Shown here one piece after another: positions 56,692 through 64,000 of a DNA stretch of 64,000 bases. The stretch spans positions 62,001 through 126,000 of the forward strand of contig NZ_LSKQ01000267.1 of assembly GCF_001557115.1 (NCBI RefSeq), given 5' to 3'. The position numbers and the translations under genes are program-made. Every line of letters starts with the position of its first letter. Within the stretch, counting starts at the first letter, position 1. The notes under the pieces are model-generated. The model worked only from the letters and a program-made list of their open reading frames with translations. It did not search any database and had not been told where the DNA came from. Source of the DNA: Erythrobacter sp. CCH5-A1 (GTDB lineage Bacteria > Pseudomonadota > Alphaproteobacteria > Sphingomonadales > Sphingomonadaceae).

Positions 56692-57369
56692 TCAGGTCGG
56701 GCGGTTCGCCGAATAGACGTTGCAGCGCGCCACCGGGCCACCGGTGTAGAGTTGGCTCAGGTCGCGGTTGTCGCGCACATTGAAGGCGGCGGTGTAGACA
56801 ATCTGTTGGTTGTTGAAGATGTTCATCGGCGTGATCGAGCGGAAGTCGTAGGCCACTTCGACGAACATCACGGCGGTGCCGGGTGATGCGGTGATGTATC
56901 GGCCCGGAACGCCCATGCCCGGAAAGCTGGTTCCCGTCGCGCCGTCACCCTGCACGCCGTAGGAGGAGTTGTAGTTCTTCGCCCCTCGGCAGCGCTGCCA
57001 GGCGATCCATTGGCCGCCTTGCGCATTCTGCTGAAGGCTCGAGATGATCACCCGGCCCTGCTGGAAGATGGAAATGTTCTCGCCCAGCTTCTCGGCACCG
57101 AGCAGCGTGTCGATGATGTCGCTTTCATAGACCCGGCGCGCGGCAAGCGTGTCTTCCTCGCCCACCCGCGAGGCGTTGTCGGCAACCTGCATCGCGATCT
57201 GGCTGACCTGAAGATGCGTGATAACCAGATAGGCGGTGTCCGTGCCCAGCATTCCCATGCCGAGCACAAGCGGCGCCGCAAAGGCGAATTCGACCATCGC
57301 GAGGCCCGAAACATCCTGCCTCAGGTTGGACAATGACTGGCGGATCGTCGCGCGGATCGAGCGGCTCAT
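56692..57369 (-). CDS. TadE-like pilus assembly protein
   Basis: A 225-residue protein with the TadE signature GLAMVEFAFAAPLVLGMGML around residues 22-41 as a single membrane span, followed by a periplasmic domain with two Cys. TadE-type proteins are minor pseudopilins of the tight-adherence (Flp) system. It starts on the ATGA overlap with the next upstream gene and is third in a three-gene - strand operon. Confidence 0.8.
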   Translation of the reverse strand: MSRSIRATIRQSLSNLRQDVSGLAMVEFAFAAPLVLGMGMLGTDTAYLVITHLQVSQIAMQVADNASRVGEEDTLAARRVYESDIIDTLLGAEKLGENISIFQQGRVIISSLQQNAQGGQWIAWQRCRGAKNYNSSYGVQGDGATGTSFPGMGVPGRYITASPGTAVMFVEVAYDFRSITPMNIFNNQQIVYTAAFNVRDNRDLSQLYTGGPVARCNVYSANRPT

Positions 57370-57983
57370 GGACAATTCCTCACGGTCGGACTCAAGTTGC
57401 TTCCCTGATCGAAGGGCTGACGCCGCAGCACCGTCGTGGCGGACAGGGTCACGTTGGTGGGCAAGCCGATCATCCCGAACATCGGAAACAGCCGCGGGTA
57501 AGTGACGTTCGTGGTGTATAGCATGACGTCGCGCGCGCCCCCGAGGCCATTGGCGCCGCGGTAAACATCCCAAATCCCGTTGTTGTTGGCATCCTCGTAC
57601 GGCTCGCCGCCGTTGCACGTGCCGTTGTTGTTGATGTCGGTGTATTCCTCGCGCTCGTTGACGTTCTTGAAATCGTCGAAGGCGGTCTTGGTGAAGGTGA
57701 TCGTCGCGCCGTTGGGCATCACCGAACGGATCTGGTCCTGCACGCGGGTGTCGATCGTCGTAGCTGAGGTGCTTGCCGACTCCAGCGTGTAGTCGCGGGC
57801 TGCCTTTTGCATTGCGCCATAGAGCACCGCGCTGGTGTATTGCGTGTGCGCGATGTCGAACAGGCCCATCAGCATCAGGATCAGAACCGGCCCGACAAAG
57901 GCGAACTCGACCAGCGTGACCCCTTCGCGATCGTCACGAAGCTGTCGCAGGAAGGCGCGGAGGATGAAGCGCCGCCGGGTCAC
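57366..57983 (-). CDS. TadE-like protein with Ca-binding-type repeat
   Basis: A 205-residue protein from GTG 57983 (GTGA overlap with tadG). The pseudopilin signature GVTLVEFAFVGPVLILMLMGLFD covers residues 21-43. In the periplasmic part, DINNNG (116-121) and DANNNG (131-136), with Gly-Glu between, resemble dockerin or thrombospondin-type calcium loops, an unusual addition to TadE. It is coupled at both ends to the neighbouring pilus genes. Confidence 0.8.
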   Translation of the reverse strand: MTRRRFILRAFLRQLRDDREGVTLVEFAFVGPVLILMLMGLFDIAHTQYTSAVLYGAMQKAARDYTLESASTSATTIDTRVQDQIRSVMPNGATITFTKTAFDDFKNVNEREEYTDINNNGTCNGGEPYEDANNNGIWDVYRGANGLGGARDVMLYTTNVTYPRLFPMFGMIGLPTNVTLSATTVLRRQPFDQGSNLSPTVRNCP

Positions 57984-59992
57984 TGGGTGAGCCTCAGAGC
58001 GGCGATCTTCTGGGCGATTTCCCGGAAGCGCGCTGTCAGAGTGGCGTTGTCGCTCGCCTGGAAGGCACGGCCGGGAGAGGCACAGTCGATCAGGTTCTGC
58101 GTAAGCGTGGTCCCGAAGGCAACCACCCAGACCGTGATGTTCTCCTGCTCGGCGGCATTGCAGATCGCTTGGAGACGTGCGGCACGGCGATTGAACTCGG
58201 TGCTGCTGTCGCCATTGCCGGTGATGCGGCGGTCCCACCATTCAATGCCATGGGTCGAGTAGTTCTCGACATTGTTGACCTGAGCACCGTCGGTCATGAA
58301 CACGATGTGGCGCGAGATCGGATCGCCGTTGGGGGCCGTGGTGTTGTCAGCCGCGAACATGCCGCGCGGCGAAAGGAACCGGGCACCCCACAGCATGCCG
58401 ATATCGTGATAGGTATTGCCGCTCGCGGACAAGCTGTCGACATAGTTCTGAAGGTCGGTGCGGGTCATGTCGGACAGCCGGCGAGCGGCTTGCGGACAGG
58501 CCCAGCCGGGACGGTTTTCGTCCCAGGTCTGCAACAACCAGCTTTGCGTATTGGCATTATTGCTGTCCTCGCGCTTCCATACCGCGTTGATCAACGCCGG
58601 CTTCCAGCGCTGCGTTTCGTTGGCGGGCACGAGGTTGATGTTGATGTCGAAGGCGTTGGCCGGAATCGGGCTGTAATTGTCGGTCTGGACGGTCGAAGGT
58701 TCCTCGATACAGCCGGTCCAGGTGACGTTGGTCATCGCCCCGTTGGTGCCGATCGGCAGAGCAATGGTGTTGTTGGTGTAAAGGCTCGCGAGGTTGACCG
58801 TTTCCCAGCCAGCAGGGCTGCCGGGAGGGTTGGTTATGGTGCAGGCTGGATTGTGGAGGGTGTTGACCGGGCAATAGACCCAGTCGCGGAACTGCGGCGT
58901 GATGTCGGTGGTCGTGGCCGGACGCGTCTTGCGCACGCGTGCGCGACAGCCGGCGCGGTTGTTCTCATCCCCGCCAGACCACTGGTTCGACACAATCACG
59001 GGCGTTGCGAACACCTGCCACGTCTGGTTCACGCCGCCGACATTGACGGTGTAGGTTCCGGGCACGGTGCTGGTGCAGAAGGTCGTCGCCGAGGTCCCGT
59101 TCGATCCATCAGTGCGGAAGCGATAATGATCCGTCGTGCCCGAATTGAAGTTCGAGGTGGAGCGCGGCACGAATTCTTCCTGGTCCGACACCAGGATCGG
59201 GTCGCCGACGCTCCCGCCGGGCAGCGTGGCCGGATTATAGCGCGCCACGCGGGACTGGTAGGTGTTGCTGTTCGCCATGTGGACGCGCGGGATCGCGGCG
59301 CCGACATTGACCTGCTGCGAATAGGGCACGAGGCCGTAGCGCACCTGCGCCGAAGTCGAGGTGGCACTTTCGACGGTATCGTAGAAGCTCATCACCGCCG
59401 CCCGCATCCCGACGATCTTCGAACCAGGGCCCGAGTTGCAGCCGCTGGTGGCCGGGCAATCGGCCATCGAGCCGGTGACGTCGAGCACGAACATGATGTC
59501 GGTATTCGAGATGTTCACTTCGGCGGTGCAAGTGACCGAGATCGGGAACTGGTTGTAGCCGAAAGCGGCCATGATGGTGGAGGGCAGGGTGCCGCTCGCG
59601 GTTCCCGTGACCTTGCCGGAGGAATCGGCAGTGTAAGTGCGCGTGCGGTTGGTGACGCCGAACAGCCCATCGTTGAAGTTCTGGTCGAAGAAATTGAGGC
59701 CCTGGGTGCGCGCTTCGTTGGTCATCACCGGAGTCGGCATGGCCCGGCGCGCGGCGAGTGCACCCGCGTCGCACGCGGCCTGCATGCGCGCGGAGGCCAT
59801 GTAGTATCGGCTCGCGTCGATGCCGCCGCCCACCATCGCCATCATCGGGATCAGCGATGCAGCAGCGATCGCGAGCGTGTTGGCGGTTTTGTCGTGCAGC
59901 AGATTGTGCAAGAACGACGTTCTGGCCTGCATTTCTCGCCCCATCGCTTCGGTGCCCTTCCCTGTTGTCCGCGCCGAAATCTGCACGGACAT
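57980..59992 (-). CDS. TadG-like pilus protein with von Willebrand A domain
   Basis: A 670-residue protein. The N-terminal TadE/G region has a membrane span (about 36-58, NTLAIAAASLIPMMAMVGGGIDASR). A VWA domain begins near residue 165 with the metal-site motif DVTGSM (Asp171) and extends to the C-terminus, with a long insertion between VWA strands. The start at 59992 has AAAGG upstream; ATG 59944 (MGREMQART) is a plausible shorter start. Known tad ATPase, prepilin peptidase and secretin genes are not in the window. Confidence 0.82.
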   Translation of the reverse strand: MSVQISARTTGKGTEAMGREMQARTSFLHNLLHDKTANTLAIAAASLIPMMAMVGGGIDASRYYMASARMQAACDAGALAARRAMPTPVMTNEARTQGLNFFDQNFNDGLFGVTNRTRTYTADSSGKVTGTASGTLPSTIMAAFGYNQFPISVTCTAEVNISNTDIMFVLDVTGSMADCPATSGCNSGPGSKIVGMRAAVMSFYDTVESATSTSAQVRYGLVPYSQQVNVGAAIPRVHMANSNTYQSRVARYNPATLPGGSVGDPILVSDQEEFVPRSTSNFNSGTTDHYRFRTDGSNGTSATTFCTSTVPGTYTVNVGGVNQTWQVFATPVIVSNQWSGGDENNRAGCRARVRKTRPATTTDITPQFRDWVYCPVNTLHNPACTITNPPGSPAGWETVNLASLYTNNTIALPIGTNGAMTNVTWTGCIEEPSTVQTDNYSPIPANAFDININLVPANETQRWKPALINAVWKREDSNNANTQSWLLQTWDENRPGWACPQAARRLSDMTRTDLQNYVDSLSASGNTYHDIGMLWGARFLSPRGMFAADNTTAPNGDPISRHIVFMTDGAQVNNVENYSTHGIEWWDRRITGNGDSSTEFNRRAARLQAICNAAEQENITVWVVAFGTTLTQNLIDCASPGRAFQASDNATLTARFREIAQKIAALRLTQ

Positions 59993-60156
59993 TCCAGATG
60001 CTGCCTTTGCCCTTAATCCGGTCTGGTAAGCGGAACGCGAAAGAGCGTGGTTAACGAAGTCTTGCGCGCCTCATCGGGGCTATCCGCAGGGCCTTGCGTG
60101 CCGGGGCGGGACAGTTTCCTTGCCAAGCGGGCAAGGGCGCGGCTAGGCGCGGCATC

Positions 60157-60819
60157 GTGACGCGCGAGGCCCCCGATCCCCTGCCACCCGAAACCGAATT
60201 GGCGCTCGCCTGGAGCGGGGCAAAGGTTCGCGAGGCGTTAAGCACGGCCTTTCAGCTTGACCGCAGGCTGGCGCGGATCGTCGGACGAACGCAAGAACCC
60301 ATGCTCGGCCAGATGCGCCTTGCCTGGTGGCGCGAGGCGTTGGGAAAGCCGGTGGCACAGCGACCGCGCGGGGACGCGGTGCTCGACGGGATCGGCGAGC
60401 ATTGGCAGGGCCGCGAGGCTTTTCTGGTGCAAATGGTTGATGGCTGGGAGGTTCTGGTTACCGCCCAAAGCCTGGGCTCCGCCGAGGCGGGGCGTTTCGG
60501 CGCGGGGCGCAGCGCATTCTTTGCGGGGCTCGCCGATGATCCTGCGGGAGCCCCCTTGGCGGCACGGCTTGCTGCGGCAGGCCGGCGCTGGGCACTTGCC
60601 GATGCGGCCGCGGGGGTTTCGGACCCGGCGGAGTGCGCCACGCTGGTCGCAGCCGGGCTGGCGGTGGAGCTGCCTGCAGGGCGGATTCCGCGCGCGCTGA
60701 GAGGGCTGGCGGTGCTCGAGGCCCTTGCCTTGCGCGGTCTCGCACGCGGCGGGCGGCCACTGATGGAAGGGCGGGGCGAATCGCTCGCCGCATTGCGGGC
60801 CGCTATCTTTCGCGCCTGA
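60157..60819 (+). CDS. Squalene/phytoene synthase-like protein (NDUFAF6-like)
   Basis: A 220-residue helical protein. The motif MLGQMRLAWWREAL (residues 49-62) is the hallmark of the squalene/phytoene-synthase-like branch that includes the mitochondrial complex I assembly factor NDUFAF6. The Asp-rich metal motifs of true synthases are not visible, so catalysis is doubtful. GTG 60157 is chosen as the first start that gives the family N-terminus; a frame from 60094 is longer. It may assist complex I, whose genes start this window (inference). Confidence 0.75.
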   Translation: MTREAPDPLPPETELALAWSGAKVREALSTAFQLDRRLARIVGRTQEPMLGQMRLAWWREALGKPVAQRPRGDAVLDGIGEHWQGREAFLVQMVDGWEVLVTAQSLGSAEAGRFGAGRSAFFAGLADDPAGAPLAARLAAAGRRWALADAAAGVSDPAECATLVAAGLAVELPAGRIPRALRGLAVLEALALRGLARGGRPLMEGRGESLAALRAAIFRA

Positions 60820-60868
60820 TTACGTGTATTTACCGATGCGCTGATGGCTTCGAGAGGGGGGCAGACCC

Positions 60869-61330
60869 TTGCGACAGGCGGTGCTGGGAGTGCTGGGGGG
60901 CTTGGCCCTTGCCGGAGTGGGTGTGTTCTGGTGGCAGGGCCGCGCCGAAATCGAGCGCGGCGCCCCGCCGCCCGCAGTGGCCCCGGCCAAGCCCGATCCG
61001 ATGAAGCTGCCGATCGCCGACCCCGGCAAAATGAAGGGCCCCGCGCCCCCGGAAATGACCGAGCTCGGCAAGGAGGAGCAGCGCTTCTTCCGCTATGACC
61101 GCAACCGCGACCGCGTCATCACCCGCGACGAGATGCTCTCGACCCGCACCGACAGCTTCCGCGCGCTCGACAAGGACGGGAACAACCTCCTCACCTTCGA
61201 GGAGTGGGCAGTGACGACGGTCGACCGGTTCGCAGGCGCCGACAAGGACGGCAACGGCCAGCTTACCCCGCGCGAATTTGCCGCGACCGCGCCCAAGCCG
61301 GCAGCGAAGAAACCCGCCTGCAAGTGCTGA
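60869..61330 (+). CDS. EF-hand membrane-anchored protein
   Basis: A 153-residue protein with an N-terminal membrane anchor or signal (about 5-22), a Pro/Ala linker, then three EF-hand loops: Asp77-Glu88 (DRNRDRVITRDE, atypical), Asp101-Glu112 and Asp125-Glu136 (DKDGNGQLTPRE). It ends in a Lys/Cys-rich tail, KKPACKC. The start is TTG 60869 behind a GAGAGGGGGG ribosome site. Calcium binding outside the cytosol is expected; the partner is unknown. Confidence 0.82.
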   Translation: MRQAVLGVLGGLALAGVGVFWWQGRAEIERGAPPPAVAPAKPDPMKLPIADPGKMKGPAPPEMTELGKEEQRFFRYDRNRDRVITRDEMLSTRTDSFRALDKDGNNLLTFEEWAVTTVDRFAGADKDGNGQLTPREFAATAPKPAAKKPACKC

Positions 61331-61334
61331 GCGC

Positions 61335-62720
61335 CTAGGCCGGCACAACCTCGCGGTTGGCGGCAATCCAGCGCGCAAGGTCTTCCTTGGCGCGCGCGGT
61401 GTAGGCTTCCTTGCGGACCTTCTTGCCAACCTCGTGGAGCGGCGGGAAGAGGCCGAAATTGACGTTCATGGGCTGGAAGGTCTCGGCCTCGGCATCGCCG
61501 GTTATGTGGCTGAGGAGCGCCCCCAAAGCCGTGGTGGCTGGGAGCGGCTGCCACGCCCGGCCCGCCAGTTCGGCGGCGGTCATCAGCCCGGCAACGAGGC
61601 CAATCGCGGCGCTCTCGACATAGCCCTCGCAGCCCGTCACCTGCCCGGCAAAGCGGATATGTGGCGCAGCCTTCAGACGCAGCTGACGGTCGAGCACCTC
61701 GGGCGAGTTGAGGAAGGTGTTGCGGTGCAGCCCGCCCAATCGCGCAAATTCGGCGTTCTCCAGCCCCGGGATGGTACGGAACAGCTCGATCTGCGCGGCA
61801 TATTTGAGCTTGGTCTGGAAGCCGACCATGTTCCACAGCGTGCCGAGCTTGTTGTCCTGGCGAAGCTGCACCACCGCATAGGGCCAGCGGCCTTGCGGAA
61901 ATTCCGGCGTCACATCGAAGGGATTGTCGAGGCCGACGCCCTTCATCGGGCCATAGCGCAGGGTATCGACCCCGCGCTCGGCCATGACCTCGATCGGCAT
62001 GCAGCCGTCGAAATAGGGCGTGTCCTTCTCCCACTGCTTGAACTCGGTCTTCTCGCCTTCCATCAGCCCGCGATGGAAGGCCCGGTACTGCTCCTCGTTC
62101 AGCGGGCAGTTGATGTAGTCGCCGCCCTCGTTGCTGGCCTCGGTCCGCTTGTTCCAGCGCGACTGGATCCAAACCTTGCTCATGTCGATCGAATCGAAGT
62201 GGACGATCGGCGCGATCGCATCGAAGAAGGCGAGCCGTTCGGAGCCGGTGGCGCGGACGATGCTTCCCGCAAGCGCCTCGGCGGTGAGCGGCCCGGTGGC
62301 GACGATGGTGAGGCCCGCTTGCGGCAGTTCGTCGACCCGCTCGCGCACGATGGTGACGTTGGGGTGCTCGCGAAGCGCCTTCTCCACCTCGGCCGAGAAC
62401 ACATCGCGATCGACCGCCATGGCGCTCCCCGCCGGCACCCGCGCGACGTGCCCGGCGCGCATCACGAGGCTGTCCAGCTGCCGCATCTCGTGATGGAGCA
62501 GCCCGACTGCGTTCTTCGTGTCGTCGTCCGAGCGGAAAGAGTTGGAGCACACCAGCTCGGCAAGGCCATCGGTCTGGTGCGCCGGTGTCATCTCGCCCGA
62601 CCCGCGCATTTCCGACAGGCGCACCCTGGCGCCCGCCTGAGCGAGCTGCCACGCCGCCTCGCTCCCGGCGAGGCCGCCGCCGATGATGTGAACGTCGTGC
62701 AAAGGTTCGGACCTGATCAT
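61335..62720 (-). CDS. trmFO: tRNA (uracil-5-)-methyltransferase TrmFO (folate/FAD-dependent)
   Basis: A 461-residue enzyme that methylates U54 in the T loop using methylenetetrahydrofolate and FADH2. The FAD-binding [16 protein letters not shown] is at the N-terminus. Family stretches [36 protein letters not shown] and [12 protein letters not shown] follow. ATG 62720 is chosen for the normal N-terminus. It is convergent with the EF-hand gene, four bases apart, and divergent from the YhhN gene. Confidence 0.95.
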   Translation of the reverse strand: MIRSEPLHDVHIIGGGLAGSEAAWQLAQAGARVRLSEMRGSGEMTPAHQTDGLAELVCSNSFRSDDDTKNAVGLLHHEMRQLDSLVMRAGHVARVPAGSAMAVDRDVFSAEVEKALREHPNVTIVRERVDELPQAGLTIVATGPLTAEALAGSIVRATGSERLAFFDAIAPIVHFDSIDMSKVWIQSRWNKRTEASNEGGDYINCPLNEEQYRAFHRGLMEGEKTEFKQWEKDTPYFDGCMPIEVMAERGVDTLRYGPMKGVGLDNPFDVTPEFPQGRWPYAVVQLRQDNKLGTLWNMVGFQTKLKYAAQIELFRTIPGLENAEFARLGGLHRNTFLNSPEVLDRQLRLKAAPHIRFAGQVTGCEGYVESAAIGLVAGLMTAAELAGRAWQPLPATTALGALLSHITGDAEAETFQPMNVNFGLFPPLHEVGKKVRKEAYTARAKEDLARWIAANREVVPA

Positions 62721-62788
62721 GGCGGGGCAGGTAATTGCGTGATAGCTCCCCCGCAAGCCCTATGGGCTGGAGGCAGGACGGGAGTGGC

Positions 62789-63454
62789 ATGGCAAAGCGC
62801 GCGTTGATCGAACAGAGGCCGTGGCTGCTGGCGAGCATTGCCGTTTCGGTCGCCTATTATTTCCTGCGCGACAATCCGGTGGGCGAGGGCACCTGGGGCC
62901 TTGCGCTCAAGGGGGCGAGCGTCGGCCTGCTGGCGCTCTATATCGCCTTACGCGTGCCCGAGGGCAAGCACCGGGCGGACGGCTTCCTGCTGGTCGGCGC
63001 GCTTGCGCTGGCGGCCTGCGGCGATGTCGCGATCGAGCTCGACTTCGTCACCGGCGGAGCATTCTTTGCCGCAGCCCATGTGGTGGCTGTGGGGCTCTAC
63101 TTCAGGAACCTGCACAAGCGCCCCTCGCCGGTGCAGAAGCTGATCGGGGCGGCATTGCTGATTGGCACGCCGCTGGTGAGCTGGCTGCTGAGCGGGGAAA
63201 GCCAGATCGCGGTCTATGCCGCCTTCCTCGGCGCGATGGCGAGCGCGGCATGGATGAGCCACTACCCGCGCTACCGCGTGGGGACGGGGGCGGTGCTGTT
63301 CGTGCTGAGCGACTGGCTGATCTTCGCGCGGATGGGCCCGCTCGACCTCGAGCCCGCCAACACGATCCTGATCTGGCCGCTTTACTACGCGGCGCAGATC
63401 ATGATCGCGACGGGTATCATCCAGTGTTTGCGCGGAGAGCAGCCCGTCAGGTGA
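62789..63454 (+). CDS. YhhN/TMEM86-family membrane protein (lysoplasmalogenase-like)
   Basis: A 221-residue protein with about eight predicted spans. Conserved acidic residues within membranes (CGDVAIEL and LSDWLIFAR) match the YhhN family, which includes lysoplasmalogenases. The exact substrate in bacteria is uncertain. ATG 62789 is preceded by GGGAG. Its end overlaps gyrA, on the opposite strand, by eight bases. Confidence 0.85.
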   Translation: MAKRALIEQRPWLLASIAVSVAYYFLRDNPVGEGTWGLALKGASVGLLALYIALRVPEGKHRADGFLLVGALALAACGDVAIELDFVTGGAFFAAAHVVAVGLYFRNLHKRPSPVQKLIGAALLIGTPLVSWLLSGESQIAVYAAFLGAMASAAWMSHYPRYRVGTGAVLFVLSDWLIFARMGPLDLEPANTILIWPLYYAAQIMIATGIIQCLRGEQPVR

Positions 63455-64000
63455 CGGGCGTCTCCACCGCATCCTCGCCCGCTTCGTCTTCGCCCGCATC
63501 ATCGATCAGCGCGGCGCCGACGATGTGCTCGCCCTTGGCGACATCGAAGATGCGCACGCCCGACGAGCCGCGGCCCGAGATCGAGAAGCCCTTGAGGTTC
63601 TCGAACCCGCCCTCGATGAGGTGGCGGAAATCGATCCCGAGCCGGATCAGCTTGGCCTGATCGGTCACCAGCATCAGCTGCGAGCCGTGCCTGACCGGGA
63701 AGCTCGCCACCACCGGGCCGTTGCGCTCGGGATTGCTCTCGGGCGTGCCGATATTGGTGATCCCTTGCCCCCCGCGCGCGGTGGTGCGGTATTCGTAGGC
63801 CGAGGAGATCTTGCCATAGCCGTTGGCGGTGATGGTGAGGATGAACTCCTCCGCCTCGGCCATCGCCGCTTGCTTATCGGCGGGGAGAGTGGGCTCCGCC
63901 CCGTTGTTCTTCCACGCCGCCGCGCGCAGATAGGCCTCGCGGGTTTCCATGTCGGCGGTGAGCGGATCGACCACCGCCATGCTCACGACCTTGCCGCCCT
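63447..64000 (-). CDS. gyrA: DNA gyrase subunit A, C-terminal part (continues beyond window)
   Basis: The last 184 residues. The sequence shows the beta-pinwheel repeats of the GyrA C-terminal DNA-wrapping domain: GGKVVSMAVVD, FILTITANGYGKISSAYEYRTTARGGQGITNI, LMLVTDQAKLIRLGIDFR and SSGVRIFDV. It ends in an acidic tail (DDAGEDEAGEDAVETPVT), as is common for GyrA and unlike ParC. The active-site Tyr lies outside the window. Confidence 0.93.
   Translation of the reverse strand, partial: GGKVVSMAVVDPLTADMETREAYLRAAAWKNNGAEPTLPADKQAAMAEAEEFILTITANGYGKISSAYEYRTTARGGQGITNIGTPESNPERNGPVVASFPVRHGSQLMLVTDQAKLIRLGIDFRHLIEGGFENLKGFSISGRGSSGVRIFDVAKGEHIVGAALIDDAGEDEAGEDAVETPVT

Overview
The window reads as a GC-rich alphaproteobacterial chromosome segment, most likely from Sphingomonadales and perhaps Erythrobacteraceae. 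This placement is inference from gene content and regulatory signals, not from a marker-gene phylogeny. Supporting signs are the nuo operon running into birA, coaX, RNase J and DUF1467; a pyruvate dehydrogenase E1-beta with its own lipoyl domain; a GAAC-N7-GAAC SOS box at lexA; a ROSE-type thermometer on an hsp20 gene; and a DhlA-like haloalkane dehalogenase. There is no insertion sequence, prophage or CRISPR array. Almost every base is coding, and many neighbours overlap by 1 to 11 bases.

Region 1 (1-21384, + strand) is the complex I operon from the 3' part of nuoB to nuoN. Unrelated small genes sit at several subunit boundaries: a secreted protein and an NTF2-like protein between nuoD and nuoE; four membrane proteins between nuoE and nuoF; one secreted protein between nuoF and nuoG and another between nuoH and nuoI; and a glycosidase-like lipoprotein between nuoK and nuoL. 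The operon continues into biotin-protein ligase, type III pantothenate kinase, RNase J and a DUF1467 membrane protein.

Region 2 (21381-28032) holds an 850-residue membrane-anchored coiled-coil protein on the - strand. Divergent from it is a signalling-like cluster: an Hpt-like protein lacking its phospho-acceptor histidine, a nucleotidyltransferase-like/membrane fusion, a helical unknown, and a histidine-kinase-like protein lacking the H-box histidine but keeping its ATP-binding domain.

Region 3 (28047-43816) is mostly on the - strand: gltX-gltA, lexA with its SOS box, moaC-moeA, and trp genes (trpE, trpG, trpD, trpC) downstream of a SurA/PpiD-like chaperone. comEC and a kelch-like lipoprotein lie on the + strand. 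A phosphodiester-glycosidase-like lipoprotein sits between trpE and trpG.

Region 4 (43952-49915) carries tpiA, secG, pyrG, a string of hairpins that looks like a structured RNA ending in a terminator, hsp20 (- strand) with a sigma32-like promoter and ROSE-like leader, grxC, a nitrilase-family gene, a DUF1178 gene and tRNA-Arg(CCT).

Region 5 (49916-64000) has two tandem palindromic elements, an MFS transporter, the haloalkane dehalogenase divergent from an acyl-CoA dehydrogenase, an ftsB-like gene, pdhA-pdhB, three TadE/TadG-type genes, a squalene/phytoene-synthase-like gene (NDUFAF6-like), an EF-hand protein, trmFO, a YhhN-family gene and the 3' end of gyrA.
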